This document shows, piece after piece, positions 44,460 through 54,466 of a DNA stretch of 64,000 bases (positions within the stretch are counted from its first letter, which is position 1; each line of letters begins with the position of its first letter). The position numbers and the translations under genes were made by a program. The stretch is from Flavobacteriales bacterium (GTDB taxonomy: Bacteria; Bacteroidota; Bacteroidia; Flavobacteriales_E; Vicingaceae): NCBI GenBank assembly GCA_018608405.1, contig JABAZP010000023.1:150515-214514 (forward strand). The letters run 5' to 3'. The notes below the pieces were generated by a model, which was not told the DNA's origin, did not search any database, and saw nothing but the letters and a program-made list of their open reading frames with translations.

Positions 44460-45193
44460 ATGGAAAGTGAGTTTTTTATCTTAAAAATTTCTTTTCTTTT
44501 TTTGGGAAGCTTATTATTTACGCAATCACATTTGTGTGGGTTGTAGGCTTAATGAACTCTATTAACATGTTAGACAATATGGACGGTATTACTACTATAG
44601 CTTCCATATTTGCGTTAATCGGTATGTTAACTGTAATTGTATTCAATAAAACCTTTGAATCATCATACTTCGTATTAGTTTTAGGATTAATTGGAGCATT
44701 ATTAGGTTTTCTGTTTTTCAATTGGCATCCATCAAAAATGTATATGGGAGATACAGGTAGTCAGTCTTTAGGAGTTGTATTAGCAGCACTTTCTATTAAG
44801 TTTTTATGGAATCACAGTGCTACAGAATACCATACAACCTCTCGACAGTTTATCCTTCCTATTCTTGCCTTCATTGTTCCTTTGTCTGACACAACAAGTG
44901 TTGTTATTAATAGAATTTCTAAGGGTCGGTCACCGTTTGTTGGCGGGAAGGATCATACTACCCATCATTTATCTTGCTTAGGCTTATCTGATCAGTCGGT
45001 TGCATTGTTAGTAGCGGGCTTGGGTATTTTCTCCACGGTAATGCTGTTGATTGCATTGTCTATTAAGAATTGGACTCACTTATTTACAATTCTGTTTGGA
45101 ATGTACGCGTTGGTGGTTTTTGTTTCATTATATTTAACTACCAAACCAAAGTTGTTTGGAAAAGCACCAAAAGAAGATGAAGAAGCAAAGTAG
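44460..45193 (+). pseudogene. wecA: WecA-like undecaprenyl-phosphate GlcNAc-1-phosphate transferase with internal deletion
   Basis: The ATG at 44460 opens MESEFFILKISFLFLGSLLF, a plausible first membrane span, but this frame stops at 44541. From about 44500 another frame reads FGKLIIYAITFVWVVGLMNS and runs to 45193. It contains the transferase motifs NMLDNMDGI, SKMYMGDTGSQSLGVVL and the His-rich KDHTTHHLSCLGLSD. WecA/MraY proteins of this type have about 100-150 more residues and several spans between these parts. The gene therefore appears to have lost its middle and changed frame at the junction. An ORF caller would report only 44534-45193 (219 aa from GTG). It follows rfbC after 2 bases. 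Confidence 0.7.
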
Positions 45194-46124
45194 CCTATTG
45201 AAATCAATTAATTTATTACTAATCCCCTTAGCGCTTTTTGGGTTAATTCAATTGTTCACGTATTCTTTTAATAAAGAAGAAGAGGATAAACTGCATCGAT
45301 CTAAGATGGAAGAAGAGTATCAAATTTTTTCTTTGAGACCACCTTCTGAAATTATGTTTGCCGGGGAGAAAGTTCCCTTGGAAGAGCCAGAAGTCTACGA
45401 AAGGTTAGATCGTGAGATTCATTCCAATACTTATTTTCATTCTAATACAATTTTGTATTTTAAAAAGGCAAATCGCTGGTTTCCGGTAATTGAACCTATT
45501 TTAAAGGAGAACGGAATTCCGGATGACTTTAAATATTTGGCGTTAATTGAAAGTGGTTTGCAAAACATAGTTTCCCCTGCTGGGGCAGCAGGCTACTGGC
45601 AATTTATGAAAGCAACTGGAAAGGAATATGGCTTAGAAATCAATGGAGAAGTAGATGAGCGTTACCATATCGAAAAGGCTACAAAGGCTGCTTGTCATTA
45701 TTTAAAAGACGCATATGACCTTTATGGAGATTGGGCTTTGGTTGCAGCATCATACAATGCAGGGAAAGGTAGAATTTCAAGTGAATTAGAGCGGCAAAAA
45801 GCAGGGAGTTATTTCGACTTACTGCTTGTAGAGGAAACAGGGAGGTATGTATTTAGGATATTAGCGGTAAAAAATATATTTGAAAACCCCCAGAAATATG
45901 GCTTTAACATTAGGAAAGCGGATTTATACTCAGCATTGGATTATAAAACTGTTACTGTGGATTCAACAATAACTAGTTTTGCAGACTTTGCTAAGCAGCA
46001 TAACATTAGTTATAAAATATTGAAGCATTTCAATCCTTGGTTAAGAGAATCATATTTGAACAATTCTTCAAAAACCAGTTATGAAATTAAATTGCCAACG
46101 AATTCGAATTACGAGTTAAATTGA
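45177..46124 (+). CDS. lytic transglycosylase (SLT domain), MltD-like
   Basis: It cleaves peptidoglycan glycan strands at the envelope. The 315-residue protein has an N-terminal membrane anchor or signal (SINLLLIPLALFGLIQLF) and an SLT domain at about 90-225. The catalytic Glu is in FKYLALIESGLQN near residue 116, followed by SPAGAAGYWQFMKATG and LVAASYNAGKGRI near residue 185. A C-terminal region (SFADFAKQHNISYKILKHFN) resembles a LysM-like segment. A TTG at 45156 is in frame, but the ATG at 45177 (MKKQSSLLKS) gives a proper signal. It overlaps the end of wecA by 17 bases. Confidence 0.88.
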   Translation: MKKQSSLLKSINLLLIPLALFGLIQLFTYSFNKEEEDKLHRSKMEEEYQIFSLRPPSEIMFAGEKVPLEEPEVYERLDREIHSNTYFHSNTILYFKKANRWFPVIEPILKENGIPDDFKYLALIESGLQNIVSPAGAAGYWQFMKATGKEYGLEINGEVDERYHIEKATKAACHYLKDAYDLYGDWALVAASYNAGKGRISSELERQKAGSYFDLLLVEETGRYVFRILAVKNIFENPQKYGFNIRKADLYSALDYKTVTVDSTITSFADFAKQHNISYKILKHFNPWLRESYLNNSSKTSYEIKLPTNSNYELN

Positions 46125-46170
46125 TAACAAATTTAACTTTTTGCTGTTACTTGAATAATTGTAGATAAGT

Positions 46171-49023
46171 ATGGGGAAGGAAGCACTTGAAACAGTTGAA
46201 CCTCTTGAAATCGAGGGAGCAAGAGTTCATAACTTAAAAAATATTTCATTAAAAATTCCAAGAGAAAAGCTGGTTGTAATAACTGGCTTAAGCGGGAGTG
46301 GAAAATCGTCTCTCGCGTTTGATACGATATATGCAGAAGGACAACGCCGCTATGTAGAAAGTTTTGCATCATATGCCCGTCAGTTTTTAGGAACACTCGA
46401 GCGACCAGACGTTGATAAAATTAATGGCTTAAGTCCTGTTATTTCCATAGAACAAAAGACGGTAAGTAAGAATCCAAGATCTACCGTGGGCACAATCACT
46501 GAAATTTACGATTTTCTGCGTTTACTTTATTCTAAAACTGCAACAGCTTATTCATATGTTACCGGAGAAAAGATGGTGAAATACTCTGACAAAGAGATAC
46601 TAAACCTGATTTTAAAGGAGTTTGAGGGCAAGGCTATAACTTTATTGGCTCCGGTTATTAAGGCTAGAAAAGGGCATTACAAAGAGCTATTTAAAAATAT
46701 TTTAAAGCAGGGATTTATAAAAGTTAGAGTAGACGGTGTCATTGTGGATATTTCTCGTAGCATGCAAGTGGATCGGTATAAAACGCACGACATAGAGATT
46801 GTGGTAGACCGAATTCAGGTGAACGGGAAAGATAAAAATCGAATTTCAGACGCCATCTCTTTAGCAATGAGACATGGGAAAGGAGTTCTGATGGTTATTG
46901 AAAAGGGGAAGGAAAGCCAAGAACCTAGATTTTTCAGTCGCAATTTAATGTGTCCAACTAGTGGAATTTCTTACGACGATCCCGCTCCCAATACATTTTC
47001 TTTTAATTCCCCATATGGAGCATGTAAAAAGTGTAATGGCTTGGGCGAGGTGGCAGAAGTGAGTCGAGAAAAAATCATTCCAGACGATAAAAAATCAATT
47101 AAAGCTGGCGGATTACTTCCGCTTGGGGAGTACTCTAATAAATGGATTTTTAAACAGGTTGAAATAATTCTTCACCATTACGAATTTAAGCTAACAACGC
47201 CAATACGAGACTTAACAGAGGAAGTTCTAGGTACTATTTTACAAGGTACAAACTCTCCTATTACGGTAGTTGAAAAAATAGGCAGCGGTTCTTCCAAATA
47301 CTCTTTCGAATTTGAAGGAGTTACTTCATTTATAAACAGGCAGTACGAAGAAAACAAGGCAAAGCAGCTTGGAAAATGGGCAGAACAGTTTATGAATAAA
47401 GTTCCTTGTGATTCTTGCGAAGGTTCTAGGTTAAAGAAGCAGTCTCTTTACTTTAAGATTGGAAATAAAAACATTGCAGATTTATCATCTATGGATGTTG
47501 ACGAATTAGCTGGATGGTTTAAGGAAATTGAAAGCAATTATTCAAAAAGAGAATTAGTAGTAGCTAGAGATATATTAAAGGAGATCCGGACTAGAATTCA
47601 ATTTCTATTAGATGTAGGGCTAACTTATTTGTCTTTAAATAGAAGTGCAAAAACACTTTCTGGGGGTGAAGCTCAGCGAATTAGGCTGGCCACGCAAATT
47701 GGCTCTCAATTGGTTGGAGTACTTTATATTTTAGATGAACCCAGTATTGGCTTGCATCAAAGAGACAATAATCAACTTATTGAAGCGCTTCAAAATTTAC
47801 GGGATATAGGTAATTCAATCATTGTTGTGGAGCACGATAAAGATATTATGCTTGCTTCTGATTACATCATAGATATTGGCCCCAAGGCTGGAGTGCATGG
47901 AGGTAAAATTGTTGAACAGGGTACCTCTAAAGAGGTGTTAAAAGGAAACTCAATAACAGCTCAATACCTAAAAAATGAGGTTAGGATTGAAATTCCAAAG
48001 AAAAGGAGAAAAGGAAATGGGCAATTTATTGAACTAAAGGGAGCTTCGGGAAACAATCTTAAAGGTGTCAATTTAAAACTCCCTTTAGGAAAAATGATTT
48101 GTGTCACCGGAGTTTCGGGTAGCGGAAAGTCTACCCTAATTGATGCCACACTATATCCTATTTTAAACAACTACATTTATAATGGCAAGCGCACACCTAT
48201 GCCTTTTAAATCTGTTAAGGGGATAGAACAACTGGATAAAATTATAGAAATAGACCAATCTCCAATTGGCAGAACACCAAGGTCTAATCCAGCAACGTAT
48301 ACGAACGTATTCACGGACATTCGAAAGTTATTTGCTAACATGCCCGAGGCAAAAATACGAGGGTATAAACTTGGACGATTTTCGTTTAATGTGAAGGGAG
48401 GGCGCTGTGAAACGTGCCAGGGAGCAGGGGTGCAAACCATTGAAATGAATTTCCTTCCGGATGTATACGTTGAGTGCCCAGAATGCAGGGGGCGTCGGTA
48501 TAATCGCGAAACACTCGAGGTTAGGTATAAGAGCAAATCAATTTCGGATATTTTAAACATGACTGTCGATCAGGCAGTAGACTTTTTTGAACACATCCCT
48601 TCTATATTGCTAAAAATAAAAACGCTGCAAGAGGTCGGGTTAGGTTATATTCATTTAGGTCAGGCTTCAACAACACTATCAGGTGGTGAGGCACAACGCG
48701 TGAAACTGGCAACGGAGTTGTCAAAAAAGAATACGGGAAATACATTTTACATACTAGACGAACCCACAACTGGCTTACATTTTGAAGATATTCGGATACT
48801 GTTAAAAGTATTAAACAAGTTAGCTGATTTGGGTAACACGGTTCTTATTATTGAACACAATTTGGACATGATCAAAGTAGCTGATTATATTGTGGACTTG
48901 GGTCCGGAAGGTGGTAAAAACGGTGGAACGATTATGGCAAAAGGAACGCCCGAGCAAGTAGCAAAAATCAAAGGAAGCCATACGGCAACATACCTTAAAA
49001 AAGAACTAGAAGATGGAAGATAA
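46171..49023 (+). CDS. uvrA: excinuclease ABC subunit A
   Basis: It is the damage-recognition ATPase of nucleotide excision repair. The 950-residue protein is full length with two ABC modules. The first Walker A is in VITGLSGSGKSSLAFDTIYA near residue 34 and the first ABC signature is in TLSGGEAQRIRLATQIGSQL near residue 495. The second Walker A is in CVTGVSGSGKSTLIDATLYP near residue 647, with the second signature TLSGGEAQRVKLATELSKK near residue 835. Zinc-finger CxxC pairs appear in CKKCNGLGE and CETCQGAG/CPECRGRR. The LOG gene begins 11 bases before its stop. Confidence 0.98.
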   Translation: MGKEALETVEPLEIEGARVHNLKNISLKIPREKLVVITGLSGSGKSSLAFDTIYAEGQRRYVESFASYARQFLGTLERPDVDKINGLSPVISIEQKTVSKNPRSTVGTITEIYDFLRLLYSKTATAYSYVTGEKMVKYSDKEILNLILKEFEGKAITLLAPVIKARKGHYKELFKNILKQGFIKVRVDGVIVDISRSMQVDRYKTHDIEIVVDRIQVNGKDKNRISDAISLAMRHGKGVLMVIEKGKESQEPRFFSRNLMCPTSGISYDDPAPNTFSFNSPYGACKKCNGLGEVAEVSREKIIPDDKKSIKAGGLLPLGEYSNKWIFKQVEIILHHYEFKLTTPIRDLTEEVLGTILQGTNSPITVVEKIGSGSSKYSFEFEGVTSFINRQYEENKAKQLGKWAEQFMNKVPCDSCEGSRLKKQSLYFKIGNKNIADLSSMDVDELAGWFKEIESNYSKRELVVARDILKEIRTRIQFLLDVGLTYLSLNRSAKTLSGGEAQRIRLATQIGSQLVGVLYILDEPSIGLHQRDNNQLIEALQNLRDIGNSIIVVEHDKDIMLASDYIIDIGPKAGVHGGKIVEQGTSKEVLKGNSITAQYLKNEVRIEIPKKRRKGNGQFIELKGASGNNLKGVNLKLPLGKMICVTGVSGSGKSTLIDATLYPILNNYIYNGKRTPMPFKSVKGIEQLDKIIEIDQSPIGRTPRSNPATYTNVFTDIRKLFANMPEAKIRGYKLGRFSFNVKGGRCETCQGAGVQTIEMNFLPDVYVECPECRGRRYNRETLEVRYKSKSISDILNMTVDQAVDFFEHIPSILLKIKTLQEVGLGYIHLGQASTTLSGGEAQRVKLATELSKKNTGNTFYILDEPTTGLHFEDIRILLKVLNKLADLGNTVLIIEHNLDMIKVADYIVDLGPEGGKNGGTIMAKGTPEQVAKIKGSHTATYLKKELEDGR

Positions 49024-49717
49024 GCGAATTATTCATGAGTTTGAAGAGAAGGAGTGGAGTGAAGTAAAAAGTAACGACTCATGGGCGGTTTTTAAAATTA
49101 TGTCAGAGTTTGTAACTGGTTTCGAAAAGCTTTCTGAAATTGGACCATCTGTTTCTATATTTGGCTCTGCGAGAACCAAGCCTGATGATAAGTATTACAA
49201 GATTGCAGATGAGCTAGCATTCAAAATTTGTAATAAAGGATATGGAGTGATTACCGGGGGAGGTCCGGGAATTATGGAGGCAGCAAATAAAGGTGCAAAC
49301 AGAGCTGGTGGGAAGTCTATTGGGTTGAATATAAATCTGCCTTTTCAGCAATCCCATAATGAATACATTGATTCGGATAAAAACTTAGATTTTAATTACT
49401 TTTTTACTCGGAAGTTGATGTTTGTAAAATACGCTCAAGGTTTTGTGGTGCTCCCAGGTGGGTTTGGCACATTGGATGAATTCTTTGAGGCATTAACCTT
49501 AATTCAAACGAATAAGATTGCCAAATTTCCTATTGTACTAATGAGTAAAAACTTTTGGGGCGGGTTGTTGAGCTGGATTGAAGAAACACTTTTAGAAGCA
49601 AACAACAACATTAATGCTGTTGATATGGACTTGTTTTTTCTTGCCGATACGGTAGATGAGGCCGTGGAGCATATTGATAATTTTTACAAAAAGTACACAT
49701 TGAAGCCAAACATGTAG
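49013..49717 (+). CDS. LOG family protein (TIGR00730), putative nucleotide 5'-monophosphate phosphoribohydrolase
   Basis: The 234-residue protein has a Rossmann-like fold with VSIFGSARTKPDDKYYKIAD near residue 44, the family motif GVITGGGPGIMEAANKGA near residue 76 and PGGFGTLDEFFEALTL near residue 145. Family members remove ribose-5-phosphate from cytokinin or purine nucleotides. The PGGxGTxxE motif is intact, so it should be active. It overlaps uvrA by 11 bases. Confidence 0.88.
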   Translation: MEDKRIIHEFEEKEWSEVKSNDSWAVFKIMSEFVTGFEKLSEIGPSVSIFGSARTKPDDKYYKIADELAFKICNKGYGVITGGGPGIMEAANKGANRAGGKSIGLNINLPFQQSHNEYIDSDKNLDFNYFFTRKLMFVKYAQGFVVLPGGFGTLDEFFEALTLIQTNKIAKFPIVLMSKNFWGGLLSWIEETLLEANNNINAVDMDLFFLADTVDEAVEHIDNFYKKYTLKPNM

Positions 49718-49734
49718 ATTTTAGCAATTGAAAC

Positions 49735-49770
49735 AAAAAACCCCTATGCTTTTAAGCTTGGGGGTTTTTT
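49735..49770. terminator. bidirectional terminator between LOG gene and gdhA
   Basis: AAAAAACCCC and GGGGGTTTTTT form a stem with partial extension (GCTT/AAGC) around a short loop. It sits between convergent genes and is flanked by A and T runs. Confidence 0.75.
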
Positions 49771-49789
49771 AAGCTATTATTCCTAATGA

Positions 49790-51166
<1,377 letters not shown>

Positions 51167-51194
51167 TTATATTATTTCTGTTAATTTCTAGCGA

Positions 51195-51202
51195 CAAATG
51201 TA
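51195..51202 (-). promoter_or_regulatory. promoter -7 box of gdhA
   Basis: The minus strand reads TACATTTG, a perfect TAnnTTTG match 40 nt before the gdhA ATG. It lies between gdhA and the cut end of dprA. Confidence 0.45.
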
Positions 51203-51279
51203 AATAATTTAATTAGTCGTCATTACAAGTACACGCGGGGAACTTGTGATTGTAATAAAAAGGATAAACGGTACTCAGG

Positions 51280-51903
51280 TTATTGTTTCATCATTTTTTC
51301 TGCTGTAGAAAAGTGTGCTTTTGGATAGATTTCGTCTAAACCGCAAGCCAAAACGCCAATCGTTGAAAGGTTATTTTTTAACGCTGCTTTGTGTGCATAA
51401 ATGTCTATTCCGTATGCTAACCCGCTCAATATAAGCGGATCATGAATAGTTAACTCTTCAATTAATTTCTCTGTAAATGCTTTTCCCTTCACAGTAGCTT
51501 TTCGGGTTCCGACAATGCTAACTACTTTTTGAGCATTTAAATTCATGTTGCCCTTGGTGTAAAGCATAATTGGGCCATCCTCACAATGCAGCAAACGCTG
51601 AGGATAAGACTTGTTTAAAAAGAAATGAGGTGTAATGTTATTTTTTACGATGTAATTTATTTCTTCTTCCGCTTCCGTGAAAACCACAGATTTTGAAATA
51701 GTGTTAGCCGCCTTTTTGCCAATGTTAGGTATTTTAAGAAGTGCTTGCTTTTTTTCTTTGAAAACGGCCTCAGCACCACCGCAATATGCAATCAGTTTCT
51801 TCGACCCTATTGCTCCAATACCCTCTAATAGAGTGATGGCAATTTGATATTTTAACTCTTCTTCATTCGAGGATTTCAAGTAAATAGTTATTACATTCGT
51901 CAA
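51280..51903 (-). CDS. dprA: DNA-processing protein DprA, C-terminally truncated
   Basis: DprA binds incoming single-stranded DNA and loads RecA during natural transformation. The 207-residue ORF has an N-terminal SAM/HhH-like region (ALLKIPNIGKKAANTISKS near residue 52) and the first part of the Rossmann domain (KVVSIVGTRKATVKGKAFTE near residue 123, LILSGLAYGIDIYAHKAALK near residue 150, TIGVLACGLDEIYPKAHFST near residue 180). It then stops after EKMMKQ. Family members run to about 360 residues, continuing with the conserved second half of the DNA-binding fold, missing here. No frame downstream restores it. The protein is probably not functional, unless the junction is an assembly error. 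Confidence 0.8.
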   Translation of the reverse strand: MTNVITIYLKSSNEEELKYQIAITLLEGIGAIGSKKLIAYCGGAEAVFKEKKQALLKIPNIGKKAANTISKSVVFTEAEEEINYIVKNNITPHFFLNKSYPQRLLHCEDGPIMLYTKGNMNLNAQKVVSIVGTRKATVKGKAFTEKLIEELTIHDPLILSGLAYGIDIYAHKAALKNNLSTIGVLACGLDEIYPKAHFSTAEKMMKQ

Positions 51904-51915
51904 AAGTATTGAAAC

Positions 51916-52659
51916 ATGCGCTCAATTGGAATAATTCCTGCAAGATATGCTTCTACTCGGTTTCCTGCTAAACCTTTAGTAGAAATCAACGGCAAATCTA
52001 TGATTCAACGGGTTTACGAACAAGCAAAAAAGTCAACTGCTCTTGATCATGTAGTTGTCGCAACTGATGATCAACGAATTTTTGATGCGGTTGTAGATTT
52101 TGGCGGAGAAGTAGTAATGACTTCCGAAAATCATCAAAGCGGAACAGATCGGTGTTTGGAAGCAGCCCTTCAAATGGAAGTTGAATTTGATGTTGTAGTT
52201 AATATTCAAGGTGATGAACCTTTTATTTCGCCATCTCAAATTGATTTGATTTTAAGCTGTTTTACGCAAGAAAACACAGAAATTGCAACTTTGGTGAAAC
52301 TTATTGAAGATGCCAATACCTTATGGGATCCCAACAAACCTAAGGTGGTATTAGATGATGACGATTTTGCAATTCTGTTTAGTCGTCAATGTATTCCATA
52401 TTTAAGAGGAGTAGAGAAGGAGAATTGGAATGAAGTCTTCAATTTTTACAAGCATATCGGTATGTACGCATATCGAATCGAAACACTTAAAGAAATTTGT
52501 AATTTGAAACCAAGCAGGTTGGAAAAGGCAGAAAACTTAGAGCAACTTCGCTGGATTGAAAGTGGGTATCGTATAAAAACAGCAATTACAGAAGAAGAGG
52601 CCTTTTCCATAGATACTCCTGATGACCTAGAAGAACTGATAAAATTGGACTTAGATTAA
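51916..52659 (+). CDS. kdsB: 3-deoxy-manno-octulosonate cytidylyltransferase
   Basis: It activates Kdo as CMP-Kdo for LPS inner-core synthesis. The 247-residue protein has the nucleotide-binding GIIPARYASTRFPAKPLVEI near residue 5, VVVATDDQRIFDAVVDFGG near residue 46, TSENHQSGTDRCLEAAL near residue 71 and VVNIQGDEPFISPSQIDLI near residue 94. It is divergent from dprA with 12 bases between starts. A near-consensus TACATTCG lies 16 nt before the ATG. Confidence 0.96.
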   Translation: MRSIGIIPARYASTRFPAKPLVEINGKSMIQRVYEQAKKSTALDHVVVATDDQRIFDAVVDFGGEVVMTSENHQSGTDRCLEAALQMEVEFDVVVNIQGDEPFISPSQIDLILSCFTQENTEIATLVKLIEDANTLWDPNKPKVVLDDDDFAILFSRQCIPYLRGVEKENWNEVFNFYKHIGMYAYRIETLKEICNLKPSRLEKAENLEQLRWIESGYRIKTAITEEEAFSIDTPDDLEELIKLDLD

Positions 52660-52743
52660 TGAATTCAGAGAATAAAACAACCTGAAACCAAAAATAAATT
52701 GATAAAACTCACTGTTCGTTGTACATCATTCTCCAATTTTAAA

Positions 52744-52751
52744 TACCTTCG
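52744..52751 (+). promoter_or_regulatory. near-consensus promoter box 6 nt before the HU/SPOR gene
   Basis: TACCTTCG differs from TAnnTTTG at one base and ends 6 nt before ATG at 52758. TAnnTTCG variants also precede kdsB, ppiD and the exbB gene. Confidence 0.3.
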
Positions 52752-52757
52752 CATACT

Positions 52758-53822
52758 ATGCAAAACATCAAAATTGACCTGTACATATCCGATTTACTTT
52801 ACAGTTATGACTGTGTTGTAATCCCTGATTTTGGAGGTTTTGTAGCCAATTACGCCTCCGCTAAGATTCAACCGATTCAACATAAAATCGCACCACCGTC
52901 GAAGCAAATTTCTTTTAACAAGAATTTGAAAAGTAACGATGGTCTTTTGGGTAATCACATAGCTGAAAAGCAAAGTTTAAGTTACAGTGAAGCAAACGAA
53001 TTAATTAAAGCTTTTGTTGATCAGTCAATCGAAGGATTGAATAAGGGGGATAAGATTAAAATTGAAAAAGTTGGTACGTTATTTTTGGATCCTGAGCGAA
53101 ACATTCAATTTATTGCTGAGGAAAAGAATGACTTTCTGCTTGATTCTTTTGGATTAGGGTCCATGCGAGTGCAGCCTATCGTGCGAGAGGGTGCAGAGGA
53201 AAGAATTCAGAAGGAGATTAAAAAAGTGATTCCAATTGCTAAAAAGGAAGAGAAGAAAAGCCGATCGGTTTTTTGGCCTGCAGCAGCAACATTGTTGCTT
53301 TTATTGGTTGGGGCATATTTCTTGAATTTACAATATGATGTGGTCGATACTTCCGCTGTTCAGTATTCTAATTTATTCAATTTAGATAAAGAGGCTTCCT
53401 TGTTCGATGAACGGAAAGCTTCTGAGCTTACTGAGTTAAATGACAAAGTAGAAGAGTTGAAGTTAGAAGAAGGTATTTTTAAATATTCTATTTCTCCAAC
53501 GGAAACAACAAATATTTGGGTAGATAACAGAATTGAAGAGGTGGAGCCTAAAGTTGACAATACTAAAGTTGCTAGTGCAATAGCAAAGCAAGACCTAAAG
53601 TATCACGTAATGGGAGGTTGTTTCTCTAATAAGCGCAATGCTGAAAGGTTAGTTAAAAAGTTAATTAACAAGGGTTACGAAGCTCGATTGTTGGGACAGT
53701 TTAAAAACTTACATGCTGTTAGCTTTGGCAGTTTTGCAAACGACGGCGATGCAAGAGCCTTACTTTCAAAAGTTAAATCGGCTGAAAATAAATCTGCTTG
53801 GTTGTTAGCGAAGCAGTTTTAG
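52758..53822 (+). CDS. HU-CCDC81-type and SPOR domain membrane protein
   Basis: The 354-residue protein has two N-terminal HU-like domains of the prokaryotic CCDC81 type. The first begins KIDLYISDLLYSYDCVVIPD with GGFVANYASAKI. The second shows ANELIKAFVDQSIEGLNKGD and KIEKVGTLFLDPERNI. A membrane span follows (VFWPAAATLLLLLVGAYFLN near residue 175), then a variable linker and a C-terminal SPOR domain (KYHVMGGCFSNKRNAERLVKK, AVSFGSFANDGDARALL). SPOR domains bind denuded septal peptidoglycan. The HU-like part would be cytoplasmic, so the protein could link a cytoplasmic partner or DNA to the division site. That link is inference. Confidence 0.87.
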   Translation: MQNIKIDLYISDLLYSYDCVVIPDFGGFVANYASAKIQPIQHKIAPPSKQISFNKNLKSNDGLLGNHIAEKQSLSYSEANELIKAFVDQSIEGLNKGDKIKIEKVGTLFLDPERNIQFIAEEKNDFLLDSFGLGSMRVQPIVREGAEERIQKEIKKVIPIAKKEEKKSRSVFWPAAATLLLLLVGAYFLNLQYDVVDTSAVQYSNLFNLDKEASLFDERKASELTELNDKVEELKLEEGIFKYSISPTETTNIWVDNRIEEVEPKVDNTKVASAIAKQDLKYHVMGGCFSNKRNAERLVKKLINKGYEARLLGQFKNLHAVSFGSFANDGDARALLSKVKSAENKSAWLLAKQF

Positions 53823-53864
53823 TCGAAAAACATTTCTACAGGTGCATTCCTTCGCCATCTTCTG

Positions 53865-53872
53865 TACTTTTG
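53865..53872 (+). promoter_or_regulatory. promoter -7 box of the thioesterase gene
   Basis: TACTTTTG is a perfect TAnnTTTG match 19 nt before the ATG at 53892. Confidence 0.5.
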
Positions 53873-53891
53873 CAGCCTCAAAACTTAAGGT

Positions 53892-54398
53892 ATGAATCCG
53901 AGAATCGCAGGAGAAACTTTCGCTCAAACTTCAAAAATTGTTTTACCAAATGACACTAATGTGCTAGCTAACCTTATGGGTGGGCAGTTATTGAGTTGGA
54001 TGGATATTACTGCAGGAATTTCAGCTCAACGTCATTCACGGCGGGTGGTTGTCACAGCATCTGTAAATCACGTATCATTTGATCAGCCCATTAAGCTTGG
54101 AGATGTGGTTACTATTGAGGCGAAGGTTTCTAGGGCGTTTACGTCATCTATGGAGGTTTACTTGGATGTTTATGTCGATTTGGCAAACGGAAAAAAGAAA
54201 AAATCAAACGAAGCTATTTATACCTTCGTAGCAGTGGATCAAAACGGTAGCCCAATAGAAGTACCTGAATTAATAGCAGAAACAGACTTAGAGAAAGAGC
54301 GCTATGCGGGCGCATTAAGAAGAAGACAATTAAGTTTAATTCTAGCGGGAAAAATGAAACCTGAGGCGGCGACAGAGTTAAAAGCTTTATTTGGTTAG
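53892..54398 (+). CDS. acyl-CoA thioesterase, hotdog fold
   Basis: It hydrolyses acyl-CoA to free fatty acid. The 168-residue protein is a single hotdog domain of the YciA/BFIT type. It shows the conserved NVLANLMGGQLLSWMDITAG near residue 23 with the catalytic Asp, then VVVTASVNHVSFDQPIKLGD near residue 52 and AIYTFVAVDQNGSPIEVP near residue 107. The substrate chain length is not predictable. Confidence 0.9.
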   Translation: MNPRIAGETFAQTSKIVLPNDTNVLANLMGGQLLSWMDITAGISAQRHSRRVVVTASVNHVSFDQPIKLGDVVTIEAKVSRAFTSSMEVYLDVYVDLANGKKKKSNEAIYTFVAVDQNGSPIEVPELIAETDLEKERYAGALRRRQLSLILAGKMKPEAATELKALFG

Positions 54399-54466
54399 TA
54401 TATCTTAAGGAAGAACGTAATCTTCTAGACGTTCAATTTCGTATGGAATTGGGGAGTTGAGTCCCA

